A DNA stretch of 60,000 nt, taken from NCBI RefSeq assembly GCF_026151205.1, contig NC_087084.1, forward strand, positions 5,389,538 to 5,449,537, in the 5' to 3' direction. This DNA is from Bolinopsis microptera (Eukaryota; Ctenophora; Tentaculata; Lobata; Bolinopsidae). The position numbers and the translations under genes were made by a program. This document shows positions 11,401 to 20,004 of the stretch, one piece after another (within the stretch, counting starts at the first letter, position 1; the number at the start of each line of letters is the position of its first letter). The notes under the pieces are model-generated. The model was not told where the DNA came from, made no database searches, and saw only the letters and a program-made list of their open reading frames with translations.

Positions 11401-13557
11401 AATATAATTTATTGAATATGAATATACTCGGTGTAACGTAGTAAGAAAATAGCATTAAACACGTTCAAGTGCACCGTGAGTAAAACTAACAAAACATTAT
11501 CAGAAAATAAAATGAAACAAAATATCAGAAAAACAAAATATCAGAAAAACAAAATATCAGAAAAACAAAATATCAGAAAAACAAAATATCAGAAAAACAA
11601 AATATCAGAAAAACAAAATATCAGAAAAACAAAATATCAGAAAAACAAAATATCAGAAAAACAAAATATCAGAAAAACAAAATATCAGAAAAACAAAATA
11701 TCAGAAAAACAAAATATCTTACCGTTTCGTCCTTTTTCCAGGAGAATGGTTTCGGTGACAGTGTCATCTGCTGGGGGTGCCTTTGGAAGTGTACTAACTT
11801 CTGGTCTGCAAAATACAGCCCCGGTTAAATAATTTTATCAAGTAAAAATGATACGCAATTTAAAATATTTCCCTGATATTTAACTTAGTTGTAAACCACT
11901 GCTGCTACTTTAACTGTAATACAATCAGGTACAGTAGAACTATAAACTATAATCCGAGCATGAATATCAAATTTGGGGCACATAAACGGGATGGTGGTTT
12001 GCATTTCAGGCCACAACATTCCAGGACTCGATACTCCACAGCACAAAACAGATCGAAGCATCTCTAAATTATTTACTATTTTTATTATATTGCTGTGTAA
12101 ATTTGATTCTAATTCTAATTCTAATTCTAAAAACACTTCTACATACCTGAAAGTAGGTTGTTCGGGAGGAGCAGCAGATAAGTTAAGGCCCGGATGAGGT
12201 CTCTCTGAAGCGACGCTGCTGTTGTTGTTGATGTGAGGAGTGTTGTTGAGGAGGGCGGGGGCGGCGCTGTTCAACAGTACGTCTTTGTGGTATTCGTGTA
12301 TATCTGAGGGAGAGAGAGAGGTCTGGGGCTGTATCTTGATCTAGTGTAATACTACAGTGCAAGTGTATTGTATATATAATATATATATTGATACTGTATC
12401 AGTGTACATATTATATATATATAATAATCGGACTTGAATGCTTGTTAGGATGAGATCTTGATTTTCTTTTAAAATGAAAGAAAAGAATATTATTTGCCAG
12501 TAAACAAGCCTATTATATTCATGCTTATTCGAACATAAGATACAAGTTTGATATGAATATGAAAAGAATACACGTTTGCTTTGTTTTGAGAAATGTGCAG
12601 TACAATATGTTAAAGTTGTGATGCATACTAATAACATAACACATCATTCATCAGCTTGTTTAGGCACTTTTTAAACACCAGTACTTGTGTGTTAGATGCT
12701 GAGAAGCACTACTTGCTCTTTCGTGTGTATAATTGCATTTAAAATGCAGCAACAGAGCTTTTGATGTGAGATCATCAGTGATGATCACATTTATAATACA
12801 GAGTATAAAGTAGTTGTTAAAGCATAGTAAAGGTGTATAATAAAATACAAATATGTTAGATATTATAAAAGATATGGCTGTTAGATAAAGATCATCATGG
12901 TCGTGAAGATGGTAATAGCAGAGCTGATGATATGGTGAAGTGGAAAAAATAACTTGTAAAGGATTTATCCTTTACAAGTTATTTTTCCAAATAACTATTA
13001 TATTTTGTCAAATCAATCAGACTGTTATGACATTGCATACATGCAAAACTTACATCAGCCTTGTTAACAAATTTGTGTAAAATTCAAATTCAAAGCAATC
13101 AAAGGATCAAATAAGATGAAGAAAATTGTAAAATAGAAATTTAAAAGTTCAATGATGTAAGCAAATTACCAAGTAGAGCATTGAAGAGCTCACTCTGGCA
13201 CATACTGATAACCCTCTTCATGCATTCTTGTAAATTAGTGTCACTAGGGTAGGTCAGGTTGTCCTTGTAGTCTTGTATTAGTTCCACCATCCGGTCAACA
13301 TCTGACATGTTATAGCAATTCAATATACACTATTATAAGGTATCTTTGATTGGTTAAAATTTGTTACCAAATCAACTTTATGAGCAGGAGCACTTGTTTA
13401 TTTCTTTAGCAAGTTTGTTGCTATCATTGAAGTGAAGCGTTCACATTAGTATGTGAACCATCCCTTAAGCTATTCATTTTCCATTAAGTTTAAATGCATT
13501 CTTCTTGTTTAAATGATATGATAGAGACGTTAACTTACCCTCTTTGCCAAAAGACAT
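28..13557 (-). CDS. dlg: Discs-large (DLG/SAP97-like) MAGUK scaffold, 5' part of gene
   Basis: Twelve coding exons on the minus strand: 13539-13557, 13170-13301, 12147-12303, 11723-11805, 11156-11270, 7550-7643, 7186-7327, 6912-6991, 6514-6637, 2339-2406, 305-424 and 28-130. All junctions are GT-AG and the phases agree, giving 412 codons plus one base, with the frame leaving the window at the left. The product has an L27 domain (about residues 7-62), an Asn/Pro/Ala-rich linker, PDZ1 (119-208), PDZ2 (216-310) and PDZ3 (329-412). DLG proteins are membrane-associated scaffolds of the Scribble/Dlg/Lgl polarity module and of junctions and synapses; PDZ domains bind C-terminal peptides and L27 mediates oligomerisation. 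The SH3 and guanylate-kinase domains must lie left of position 1. Start: ATG at 13557, giving MSFGKE and then a phase-1 splice, a layout like the short first coding exon of vertebrate SAP97 (MPVRKQ). Confidence 0.95.
845..1030. repeat. Minisatellite, TACAATCCTACA/TTCTACATGGTTG units
   Basis: Tandem variants of a roughly 13 and 26-bp unit built from ACAATCCTACA, ACAATTCTACA and TGGTTGT lie in the DLG intron between exons 11 and 10. The short open frames across it are repeat-driven and not genes. Confidence 0.85.
1854..2018. promoter_or_regulatory. Cluster of three identical CArG boxes
   Basis: CCATATAAGG occurs at 1854-1863, 1883-1892 and 2009-2018, each followed by AG. This 10-mer fits the SRF/MADS-box consensus CC(A/T)6GG. 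Being in a DLG intron, it could be an intronic enhancer or an alternative promoter. Function is inferred only. Confidence 0.5.
3457..3563 (-). promoter_or_regulatory. Candidate intronic promoter: three CCAAT boxes and an E-box
   Basis: ATTGG (CCAAT on the minus strand) occurs at 3457, 3478 and 3542, followed by CACGTG at 3558-3563. Clustered NF-Y-type sites in the orientation of DLG are consistent with an internal promoter for a shorter isoform. No transcript evidence is available. Confidence 0.25.
6185..6330. repeat. G-rich 22-bp minisatellite
   Basis: Six to seven copies of a 22-bp unit (GTGTGGCCGGGGGAGGGCCAGG-like) lie in DLG intron 9. The dense G runs on the plus strand could form G-quadruplex-like structures. 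The antisense proline-rich open frames are a consequence of the repeat. Confidence 0.85.
6514..7327 (-). CDS. dlg: DLG coding exons 7-9: PDZ2 domain
   Basis: Exon 7 (7186-7327) finishes PDZ1 and begins PDZ2 with [20 protein letters not shown], then [10 protein letters not shown]. Exon 8 (6912-6991) gives [20 protein letters not shown] and GDRILL. Exon 9 (6514-6637) gives [19 protein letters not shown]. The ligand loop is GLGI rather than the usual GLGF. The alphaB His is present. Intron 6 (7328-7549) is only 222 bp and is largely a 21-bp tandem repeat. Confidence 0.92.
7364..7528. repeat. 21-bp minisatellite filling DLG intron 6
   Basis: About seven copies of AGTAACTTAGTAACTCACGAA occupy most of the 222-bp intron between DLG exons 6 and 7. 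Confidence 0.9.
7550..11270 (-). CDS. dlg: DLG coding exons 5-6: PDZ1 domain
   Basis: Exon 5 (11156-11270) encodes GLGFSISGG, the carboxylate-binding loop, then [19 protein letters not shown]. Exon 6 (7550-7643) encodes VNDCLLKV and the alphaB helix region with [11 protein letters not shown]. The His at the start of alphaB predicts class I (S/T-x-hydrophobic) peptide ligands. The last strand (VLLTIERK) is in exon 7. The 3.5-kb intron between exons 5 and 6 contains a complete antisense retrotransposon ORF. Confidence 0.92.
7842..10343 (+). CDS. Reverse transcriptase / restriction-like endonuclease polyprotein (R2/NeSL/HERO-type LINE)
   Basis: An uninterrupted 833-codon frame. The reverse-transcriptase domain begins with [14 protein letters not shown]. 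Motif A is [10 protein letters not shown] (catalytic Asp about 152), motif B is [12 protein letters not shown] (209-220) and motif C is FADD (253-256). A CCHC-type knuckle C-x2-C-x8-H-x4-C follows at 594-611. The C-terminal nuclease has RPD (706-708) and E723 in VELT, then ERKQARY, the PD-x12-14-D/E layout of restriction-like endonucleases in R2, NeSL, Dong and HERO elements. Such proteins nick a target and prime reverse transcription there. The lack of stops suggests a fairly recent insertion. Clade placement (HERO-like) is from memory of related proteins and is tentative. The ATG used is only the first in a longer open frame reaching back to about 7756. Confidence 0.85.
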   Translation: MERLDWDEFQTKLKSRRNKSSPGPNGVPYLVYKRCPRMAKAVFKLLDSLWESQRVPLQWRVGEAILIAKTEDLDDPSKFRNITKTNTSGKLQMGLLADRMLEYMVSNSYIDTSIQKGFLRKTPGCLEHTQALMEELKDAKSNRRQIFAVWVDLMNAYGRVPHNLIIYALRHYKFPNWLIEYMFKYYDELIVRVVTKDWKTNWFFYMLGLFQGDPLSVVLFLIVFNLLLDLLKNQSDLGYKPSFSSSSTSSRAFADDLTLMSPRLEKMKKLIDVMERFLTWSRKMKAKPSKCVSLGMKVIDGRYVSYDPEIFIDGAQIQFIGNTPMKFLGHWIYVDLGLKDTKKLIEDKLITLFQAVDGSGLNGVMKCWIYNNLLTSKLSWDLMIYNLPVSFVKDLEAICTRYLKKWLGVTKTITVSVLYRNKDCFGLNLKRLSDLYKFLQVSKGYSLKNSKDPKVKEVYEHRAKKQEGSSRWGYTNELSARERDLYFRELVGVTVQDRMGLGSKRSVASEKEKLKELVSHISEQDILLTLVDKGVQGQFLTWENTMQLDLGWNNLIYNYKMSPALLKFHINATHDVANTPANMSLWNYADTGHCPLCGWRHCNIKHILVACNFSLNNKRYNWRHDNVLRVIAKSLLDQIEKFNNKDFKLEVQDWTGFKSSSSCYQKPKTKMKRESPFEKDQDWQIIWDEDDLPAQFPQHIYGTAERPDIVVWSDKGKLVILVELTVGDESNFSDQVERKQARYNRELIPGLHGSGWKAQLFTVEVGCRGFWHHTLPALLNYFGVTKRVKKAVFQEAALVALRCSYAIWLARENKKWSPCYNIAQRPTVLPSTE
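10377..10437 (+). other. 5S rRNA-like segment in LINE 3' UTR
   Basis: The 13-mer GGAAGCTAAGCAG (10413-10425) is identical to the conserved 5S rRNA box. It is preceded 36 bases earlier by GCCACACC (5S has GCCATACC at nearly the same spacing) and followed by GATGG. It starts 33 bases after the LINE stop codon. It is too diverged and short to be a functional 5S gene. Confidence 0.45.
11069..11087. repeat. Poly-C tract
   Basis: A run of about 19 C in DLG intron 5, flanked by other C-rich runs. It is prone to assembly and replication error. Confidence 0.9.
11518..11717. repeat. 16-bp minisatellite abutting DLG exon 4 donor
   Basis: About twelve copies of ATCAGAAAAACAAAAT. The last copy stops five bases from the DLG exon 4 edge, so on the DLG transcript the intron begins with GTAAGAT and then pure repeat. 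Confidence 0.92.
11723..12303 (-). CDS. dlg: DLG coding exons 3-4: linker between L27 and PDZ1
   Basis: Exon 3 (12147-12303) starts with the end of L27 ([12 protein letters not shown]) and continues into a low-complexity stretch rich in Asn, Pro, Ala and Ser. Exon 4 (11723-11805) carries [14 protein letters not shown] and then the first strand of PDZ1, [11 protein letters not shown]. The splice phases (2 into exon 4, 1 out) match the neighbours. A 16-bp minisatellite abuts the donor of exon 4, within five bases of GTAAGAT. Confidence 0.88.
12060..12130 (+). repeat. SINE/LINE tail with (TAATTC)n end, copy 1
   Basis: The sequence ending TATTGCTGTGTAAATTTGA plus four ATTCTA-type repeats matches the tail of the insertion at 25147-25287. 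It lies in DLG intron 3, about 15 bases from exon 3. No target duplication was identified here. Confidence 0.5.
12941..12989. repeat. Near-perfect 23-bp-stem palindrome
   Basis: The left arm TGGAAAAAATAACTTGTAAA plus GGAT is followed after two bases by its complement, with one A fewer. It lies in DLG intron 2. It may be a small palindromic MITE or a recombination scar. Confidence 0.85.
13170..13557 (-). CDS. dlg: DLG coding exons 1-2: start codon and L27 domain
   Basis: Exon 1 (13539-13557) has only six codons plus one base and ends GAGG before GTAAGT. Exon 2 (13170-13301) begins after TGTCAG and completes the split codon as Asp. The product runs MSFGKED, then [15 protein letters not shown], then a second helix containing [19 protein letters not shown], the pattern of the SAP97 L27 domain. 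A start at the internal ATG of 13308 would also be open, but the spliced form aligns better with the family N-terminus. An acceptor-like TTTTAG just upstream of exon 1 (exon edge about 13567) suggests a further non-coding 5' exon at higher coordinates. Confidence 0.85.
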
Positions 13558-13567
13558 GACTGCCGAC

Positions 13568-15655
13568 CTAAAATTGATCAGATTATTATTATTGAATTAT
13601 TTTTTCTGTGTTCACAATAAATTCATTTATATGTTATTTATGAAACATCAAACTGTTATCTTATATTAGCAAATAATTTCAGATAATACATTACTGTACA
13701 AGATCAGATATTACTTATAAATCTCAAGTTATTTCAAAAACAACCTACAGTAACGAGCACTGTAAATTTGACTCTACTAAGAATATTAATAAAACAAAAG
13801 TTAATAAAACAAAAGTTAAATTTATTACCAATTATTCAATCAATACATATCATAAATTCTAATATTGGAAACACAATGCAAAATGGATGTCTTAAACTAT
13901 AATTTCATTGTGACTAATAATCTATTGACTTTCAAAGTTGAATTTTAGTTAAGTATGAAATGCCACCACATCATAGTTAGGGTAAAATGTTATTTTTAAA
14001 TTTTAAAATTGAGAAGATTGCTCTATGGCTTAAAATGTAAAATTCTAGCAAAAGATATCTTATTTTTAAATAGTTGGTTACAGTTTATGACAGTACTGGC
14101 ATGACTAGTTTTATTGTGGCTGGTAAAAGGACCCAGTTGCCTGTAAGGGCTTTACCGAACCCCAGGGGACCACAATGTGATAAGATCAGGCCAGATGTTT
14201 CTATGTAGAGCAATTTATTTATTTTGGAGCTATGATTACGTGGTATAGCTGGTGGTCATGTTTAAAGGTCAGTTTATCCTTGTGTGCTAATTATCCATCC
14301 AGATGCTTAGTGATGTGGGTAAATCATGCCCTTCTACGATATATAATGTTTGACCATAAATTTGTTTTTACCACATAAACTGTGGCACTAATGTCAATTA
14401 ACAATATTTACATTCATTGATATTTAAAGCGTGTTTTTTCCCCAGCACTACTACACAACAAAAACCTGTCGGCCCACCGAGGAAACACGGTCGCAGAACA
14501 AAGAGCCCAATTGTGCTCTTCTATTCTGTGATCGTGTGTATCTACTATAAACTAGCTAAATATACTAAGAAAATTTAATGGAATCATTACAGTCGTTTGA
14601 TAAGTTCACGTGTCAAAGTAATGTTCATGGTGATCATATTTTTTGATCCCCGGTGGGCAAACACTCGTCCGAAAGGTCAAGGCAAACCTGTCGATGTTTC
14701 ACCATACGAAGTAAGGCGATTTGAACATATACTCAGCTTACAACTCAACCCATGGGACGAGACGTCGTGAGCCTCAAAATTCTTCAAAATATACAGCACA
14801 TACCTAGTTAGCAAACACTAAACACAACATACATACGATACCAAATAATGTATAATGCCATTATAATTCTAGAACAACATTAAACTGGCCTTTGAAAGAG
14901 ATGGAGTTCCCACGATCATGGGCCAATGCAAATGGATGACAATAAATCAAGTGCAATGACCATTTATGGCAAGACATTTTGTATTACATCTATGAAAACA
15001 TCATTGCAATAAATACACAGAGCTAGAGGCAGCTCGTGTGTCCTGGCTGGCGATTTACTAGGAAATTTTGTCGTTGGACTCATGGGGTTTTCCATATCGA
15101 ATGAATAATGTAATACACGCACACGCCACACAGAAAACTAAAACAAAATGAGTGTAAACTGTCACCTAACCAAAATATTTCTCTTGCACTCTGATAGCTT
15201 TGTCTATGGGGCTGACCGCAGGACACCTTAGTATTTTCAGTGTACGGATGCAATGATGTGCTTTGAAGCGTTTACAATTTAAATTAACTGTGTGTTAAAT
15301 CCTGAAGTACAAGTTGTCCAAAGAAAGGTTGGACGTCTTGGTAACTGAAAACTTATGTATGAATAACAATAATCAGGGTTAAAATGAGTAGATGCCATAC
15401 CAAAAGTAAAACAGAATTTAAGTAAATCAAAAAAGATAAGTTTCTTCTTCGGGTACCCCTTCAGTTCATCTACATTGTAGTAAAAAGAAAGATATAGCAA
15501 AACAATTATTTCATCACCAGGCCCAGGCCCAGGCTTAGTGTTAATATTATGGCGGAGATATGGTAGTGACAGGCTGTGGTGGAGTGAATTTGAAATAAAG
15601 TTTAACTTCGTTAATTGACGATATAAAAGCCATATAATTTCTTCCTTATAGTCTT
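13568..15655. other. Region upstream of the DLG start, no gene recognised
   Basis: It should contain the DLG promoter and 5' untranslated exon(s), but I could not place a start site. I see no ORF with family resemblance and no tRNA or snRNA signature. Confidence 0.5.
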
Positions 15656-15659
15656 TATA

Positions 15660-16475
15660 TAGTACGAAAGCTTAACCATGCCACCTCAACTCTGTGTCGT
15701 CTACGCTGCTCCCTCCCAGAATTTCTCCACAGACAGTTATACTACACTCTTTTTGAATCCCATCTGTCGTACTGCATATCAGCATGGGGTGGGGCAGCTA
15801 AAAATCGTATAAGCTCAATATTCACTGCACAGAAGTACTGTCTGAGGGTCTTGTTTGGTGATAGAGCAGCCTACCTGGATAAATTCAAAACGTGTGTTCG
15901 AACCAGACCATTTACTGACCAGAAACTCGATAGTAAATTTTATAAAAAGGAGCACACTAAACCTCTGTTTAAAAACAACGAGATACTCACTGTACAAAAT
16001 CTTCATACTTATCATAGCTACATAGAATTATTCAAGATCATGAAGTTTTCTACTCCTATGTCTATGTACGAAGAGTATTCTCGTTCTTCCAGGAAACCAA
16101 TGCTTATTATCAATAAACCGGATCCCCCAGGCAACCATAACACGAGGTCAACGAAAATATGGAATATAATAACCCCTAACCTTAAAATCTTTGATTGTTC
16201 TGTTAGTATTTCTTGCCTGAAATCCAAACTGAAATCTTCACTACTTTTCAACCAGCATTGTCATGCCGTGTATGACTGGACAAATAAAGACTTTGATATC
16301 TGTAACCTTAAATTTTCGTAGGCTCCTGCAGGGATTCCACCTGACCTCCAAAATTTCATGACCAAATCGACTTACTCTGCCAGCGTATTCCTCTGTCAAG
16401 TTAAATGTGATGTGTGAGTGAGTAAGTGTAGTGTAAAGAGATCCTATTTTTGTATCCAATTTGAATTCTAATAAA
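15660..16475 (+). mobile_element. 5'-truncated LINE tail (CR1/Jockey-like)
   Basis: An open frame ending at TAG 16319-16321 encodes the C-terminal part of a LINE reverse transcriptase, including LPEFLHRQLYYTLFESHLSY and CISAWGGAAKNRI, which resembles LQLYHSFIEAHVNYCSLAWG of the ORF at 57804-59375. Catalytic motifs are absent, so this is a dead 5'-truncated copy. An AATAAA at 16470-16475 lies in its 3' tail. Confidence 0.75.
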
Positions 16476-17097
16476 GACCCTAAGCATTATGATCAAATTT
16501 TTAGTACAATAGTTATATCAGGGTTGACATCTATGATTAATATTATAACCCAATATTCATTTCTTTTTCTCCCTTAAATTTAAACCCCCGGCCCCCACTT
16601 AGACATTTAGCCATGATTTAGTATTGAACACCCAAAATACCTACCGTCCTTAATAATCGTAAAGACCATTTGTTACAAAATAGCTGCTAGAATAATGCAT
16701 GCCAAATATTCCCTCTTACACCCACAAATTATAATGCCTTCCTATCAACGCCTCTAATTTGGTCACTAATCAACCAGACTAGCGTTATGGTGTGTACAAA
16801 AGCTACCAGCCAGTACATTCCTTGCCCCGCTAGTTGATTGTCAAAAAATTATACAGCTCAGAACAAACGGCCATTTACCACTAAGAGCATTATATGTTTT
16901 CATTTGTTTAAATTTTATGCTGTAAAATGTGCTAAAAAAATTTGTTTTACTTAAACTGGCAACCAGTCAAACCAGTATATAACTGTCTCTAGGTACTGTC
17001 ATATCTTTCATCTTTACCCATGGCATGATCCCAATGCTTTGGAGGACTTCGCCGCTTCGACGCGCCGCGCAAACTAGCATTCTTGCTTCGCATCGAC

Positions 17098-17128
17098 GAT
17101 CGTTGCTCTGCTTCGCAGAGCAACGATC
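17098..17128. repeat. Perfect 14-bp hairpin with 3-nt loop
   Basis: GATCGTTGCTCTGC (17098-17111) and GCAGAGCAACGATC (17115-17128) enclose TTC. Confidence 0.9.
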
Positions 17129-17134
17129 TCGACG

Positions 17135-17151
17135 GATTGACATCGTCAATC
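17135..17151. repeat. Small hairpin GATTGAC-ATC-GTCAATC
   Basis: A 7-bp stem with loop ATC. A second version at 18112-18128 has a compensating base-pair change with the same loop. Confidence 0.8.
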
Positions 17152-18111
17152 AACCAATGCTTAACCAATAAACATGTCGGATTGTCCTCTCAAAAACCAG
17201 CGAAAGTGTAATTGCTGTTTCGCATTGAGGTGCATACGAAGCAATAGCTTCAGCGGGTAGTTGATTCACCGTTCACAAGCAATAGTCACTTTGGTCTACT
17301 ATACTTGCCGTGAGGTCTCAGCTATTTATTTAATTTGGGTTGGGGTCCGCCTTTTTTAAGAGTACCCCGTCAATTATCAGTTTACTGGGCGGCGCTCAGC
17401 CTGTCATTCCGCCGAATCTTTATTCTTTATGTTTATGAACATAATAGCCTGGGGTCCTCAGGTAACTATCAGTTCATCTCCAAAAAATCGCACACACTAC
17501 ATATTAGCTCGCCCTAATTTAAATGAAAAGGCCTTGAGGGTAAATAAATAATTTACTTCGTTGTATTTTTGGACACTAAATCAAATCAATCAATTTAGAA
17601 ATAACCTTAAAATTTAATTGACACACGTGGCAACCTTTTTTTCGACCGTGTAGTAACAATTTGGCACGAAATGTGTTTTAAGTATATAATTATAGAATAT
17701 TTTTATTTTAATGGACATGGAGACTTTTTACTAAATTTTTATGTTGCAGGAATATGTCAACAATTTAGAGTGTGTGTTGTTAAATAAATGTGTTGTTATT
17801 CCATTTAATTAGCGTTGTATTTTATTGTAGGTTTACAACCTACCATGCAGGACGCGCGCCGAGTTGGACTCGTCGACGGTCCTGATATATGGAACAAATA
17901 TTTTACAAGATTATCACCCGTTAATGTATTTTATTGACTATTATATACTTGTTTATACTGGGCGGCGTCCGCGTTAAAATATTCAGTTTAACGGTGCGGC
18001 GCATTTGTTTGCATGCTACTGGGCCGCGCCGCGCATCAAACAATGTTTCTAGCAACCACTTAAGCTTAGTAAGATTGGCGATGCACCACTGAACCACTCC
18101 GAGTTGCAAAG

Positions 18112-18128
18112 GATTCACATCGTGAATC
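18112..18128. repeat. Small hairpin GATTCAC-ATC-GTGAATC
   Basis: Partner of the hairpin at 17135-17151. G-C in the stem is replaced by C-G, the loop ATC is retained, and the element sits downstream of a similar CGCCGCGC patch. Confidence 0.8.
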
Positions 18129-18659
18129 AAATCTAGTTAGGTGAACTACGAAGTAGCACAAGCGCGCGTTGGGTCAGTCTATTATAACAATGTACAAATT
18201 GCCATGCTAATCAGTTATTTCAGAAAATTTTATGGTTTAAAAAAACTTGGGTCGAGAAAAAGTAAAATCTAATTTAAGCTGTGAACAGATTTCAATTAAA
18301 AATCTAGTTGTAAGAAAACAAGTAAGTTATAGATTTTGTTTCTTAAATACATTTTTAAAAGAATATGATTAGTGCTAAATATAGGATACAAGGATACAAG
18401 GATACAAAAATACAAAAGTGATAATTACTTTATTGAGTACACAATAGTTGTAATTCTGAAATAATTTAAGTTACACAATTCTTATTATTTACAAGTATGT
18501 AGGGATAATTTAGAAATGTTATATAATGCTAGTTTTAGAAAAATAGATAAATCGAGTTTGTATGGTTCAATTTTATTTTAAGGTCCTATAGCATTATGCA
18601 CTTGCCAGTATTTGAGTGGAAATCTGGGCTCTTATAATAGGCTGTATAATAATGTTCGT

Positions 18660-19030
18660 TCACAGAGAGAATTGAATGGATGGATCTACTCTTGCTGTGG
18701 CAGTGAGTGTGGTAGGATCTAGAGTTTTGTTGGAGAGCAAACCGACTAGGTCAATAATGTTTTGGGGATGGAAATTGAATTTTTCCCTAACTGAGGAGTA
18801 GAGCAAACAGTCAATCAATACGTGACTTTCGTCCTCAATAGGCTTGAGCTCTTTGCTGAAAAAGCAGTAGGTGCACCAATGTTCTTCTCTTGGTACAAGG
18901 GGGGTTTCGTATCTGCCCCTTTCGATGTAGAGGTTGTGGCAGCTGATACGAAATCTTGTCAGACTTTTTCGAACATCAGGTATTTTGATAATTCGTCGAT
19001 ATGCCTCTGGTTCGAAATCATATTTAATAA
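18660..19030 (-). mobile_element. LINE C-terminal fragment, antisense
   Basis: The minus-strand frame is open from about 19030 to a TGA at 18662-18660. It encodes SLTRFRISCHNLYIERGRY, then CTYC and IEDESHVLIDCLLY, the zinc-binding reverse-transcriptase tail (pattern H-x2-L-x-I-E-x-G-R-Y, C-x2-C, E-D-E-x-H-x4-C-x2-Y) common to many invertebrate LINEs. No start codon and no catalytic motifs remain. Confidence 0.7.
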
Positions 19031-19232
19031 TAAGAATAATAATAACGCTTTATTTGTATACCGTTTAATTAAGTTATAGAATTCTACTTTTGGGGAGGAG
19101 GCCTTGGTAGCTTTCTTCCCTCATGTTATGACTGATTTGGGTGGAGAGCTTAGATTTTGAGGAAGATGAGGGGTGAAGTTGTATTTGGTGAGCGTGAGTA
19201 TATTGGTGAGTATATTTGGTGATTATATTTAA

Positions 19233-19555
19233 CTAGCAGGAACCCGTCTAACCCTAAAGTGGTGTCAAGACTCGAGAGACTAAAATAATTATTACCTATT
19301 TAATTCGCGTTTTTGACACCACTTGAGAGTCCAAATTTTGGGCACTAAAATTATTATTCCTTAGCCAATTTTTTATTTTTTCATGCTGATTTGAAGGCCA
19401 TTAAAGCATTTGACCCAGTCAAAAAAGTTTCAGTTGTATATGTTTTACGGTTTTTGCGGAAAGTCGCGTTAAAGTTGATGCCGTGGTGTCAGTAAAATGG
19501 CACGGATATATACACATATATATATATATATCGTCTCGCTTTATATATAGTAAGA
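19233..19555 (-). mobile_element. Non-autonomous Helitron-like repeat, copy A
   Basis: On the minus strand it begins TCTTACTATATATAAAGCGA (preceded by A) and ends GGGTTCCTGCTAG (followed by T), the A/TC...CTAG/T pattern of Helitrons. Internal sequence matches copies at 25670-25939 and 55415-55730. No clear GC-rich terminal hairpin was seen, which weakens the call. Confidence 0.6.
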
Positions 19556-20004
19556 TAGTGATTTTGAATCGGCAGGTAGAGACTAAAAGAATTTAACTCA
19601 TCAAAAATAGACATTTGTATAGGTATTACCCAAAACCTAGCAAGACATGGTTGATAGTGAAACCAGAGCATGCTACCAAAGCTAAGCTCATCTGCAAACT
19701 CGGTAGGTATGTGTCACTGCGGCACAACTCGTTGAGAGTCACCTTTGCAGAACTAACGAGAACTGTGAAATGCAAGGATGTGCAGACTGAGCCAGTTCTC
19801 CTTTCAGTCGATGGTCTAGAGTTGCCAAAGAGAACAGTCCTAGGGGACCAAGCTAGGCTGGACATTTCTGCAAGATCGATTTGGAATGCTTCAGAGAGGG
19901 CATATTTTGATGTAAGGGTGTTCCATGCCCCAACCGCCTCCAATGCAAGCAAATCAATCCCAACAATGTACCAGTCCCATGAAAATGAGAAAAAGTGGTG
20001 TTGA

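Larger units (their letters stand above)
16500..18650. other. Non-coding stretch with GC-rich structured islands
   Basis: AT-rich sequence interrupted by CG-dense patches around 17.04-17.15, 17.38, 17.85 and 17.96-18.13 kb. These share phrases such as ACTGGGCGGCG and CGCCGCGC and contain strong hairpins. It is probably an old repeat family. No protein was recognised. Confidence 0.5.

Noticed and set aside
11476-11832. Lys/Gln/Asn repeat protein on the plus strand
   Set aside because: Translation of a 16-bp tandem repeat lying antisense to DLG intron 4 and exon 4.
13170-13308. DLG start at the internal ATG of 13308
   Set aside because: Splicing exon 1 (13539-13557) to 13301 gives a better match to the SAP97 N-terminus and correct phase.
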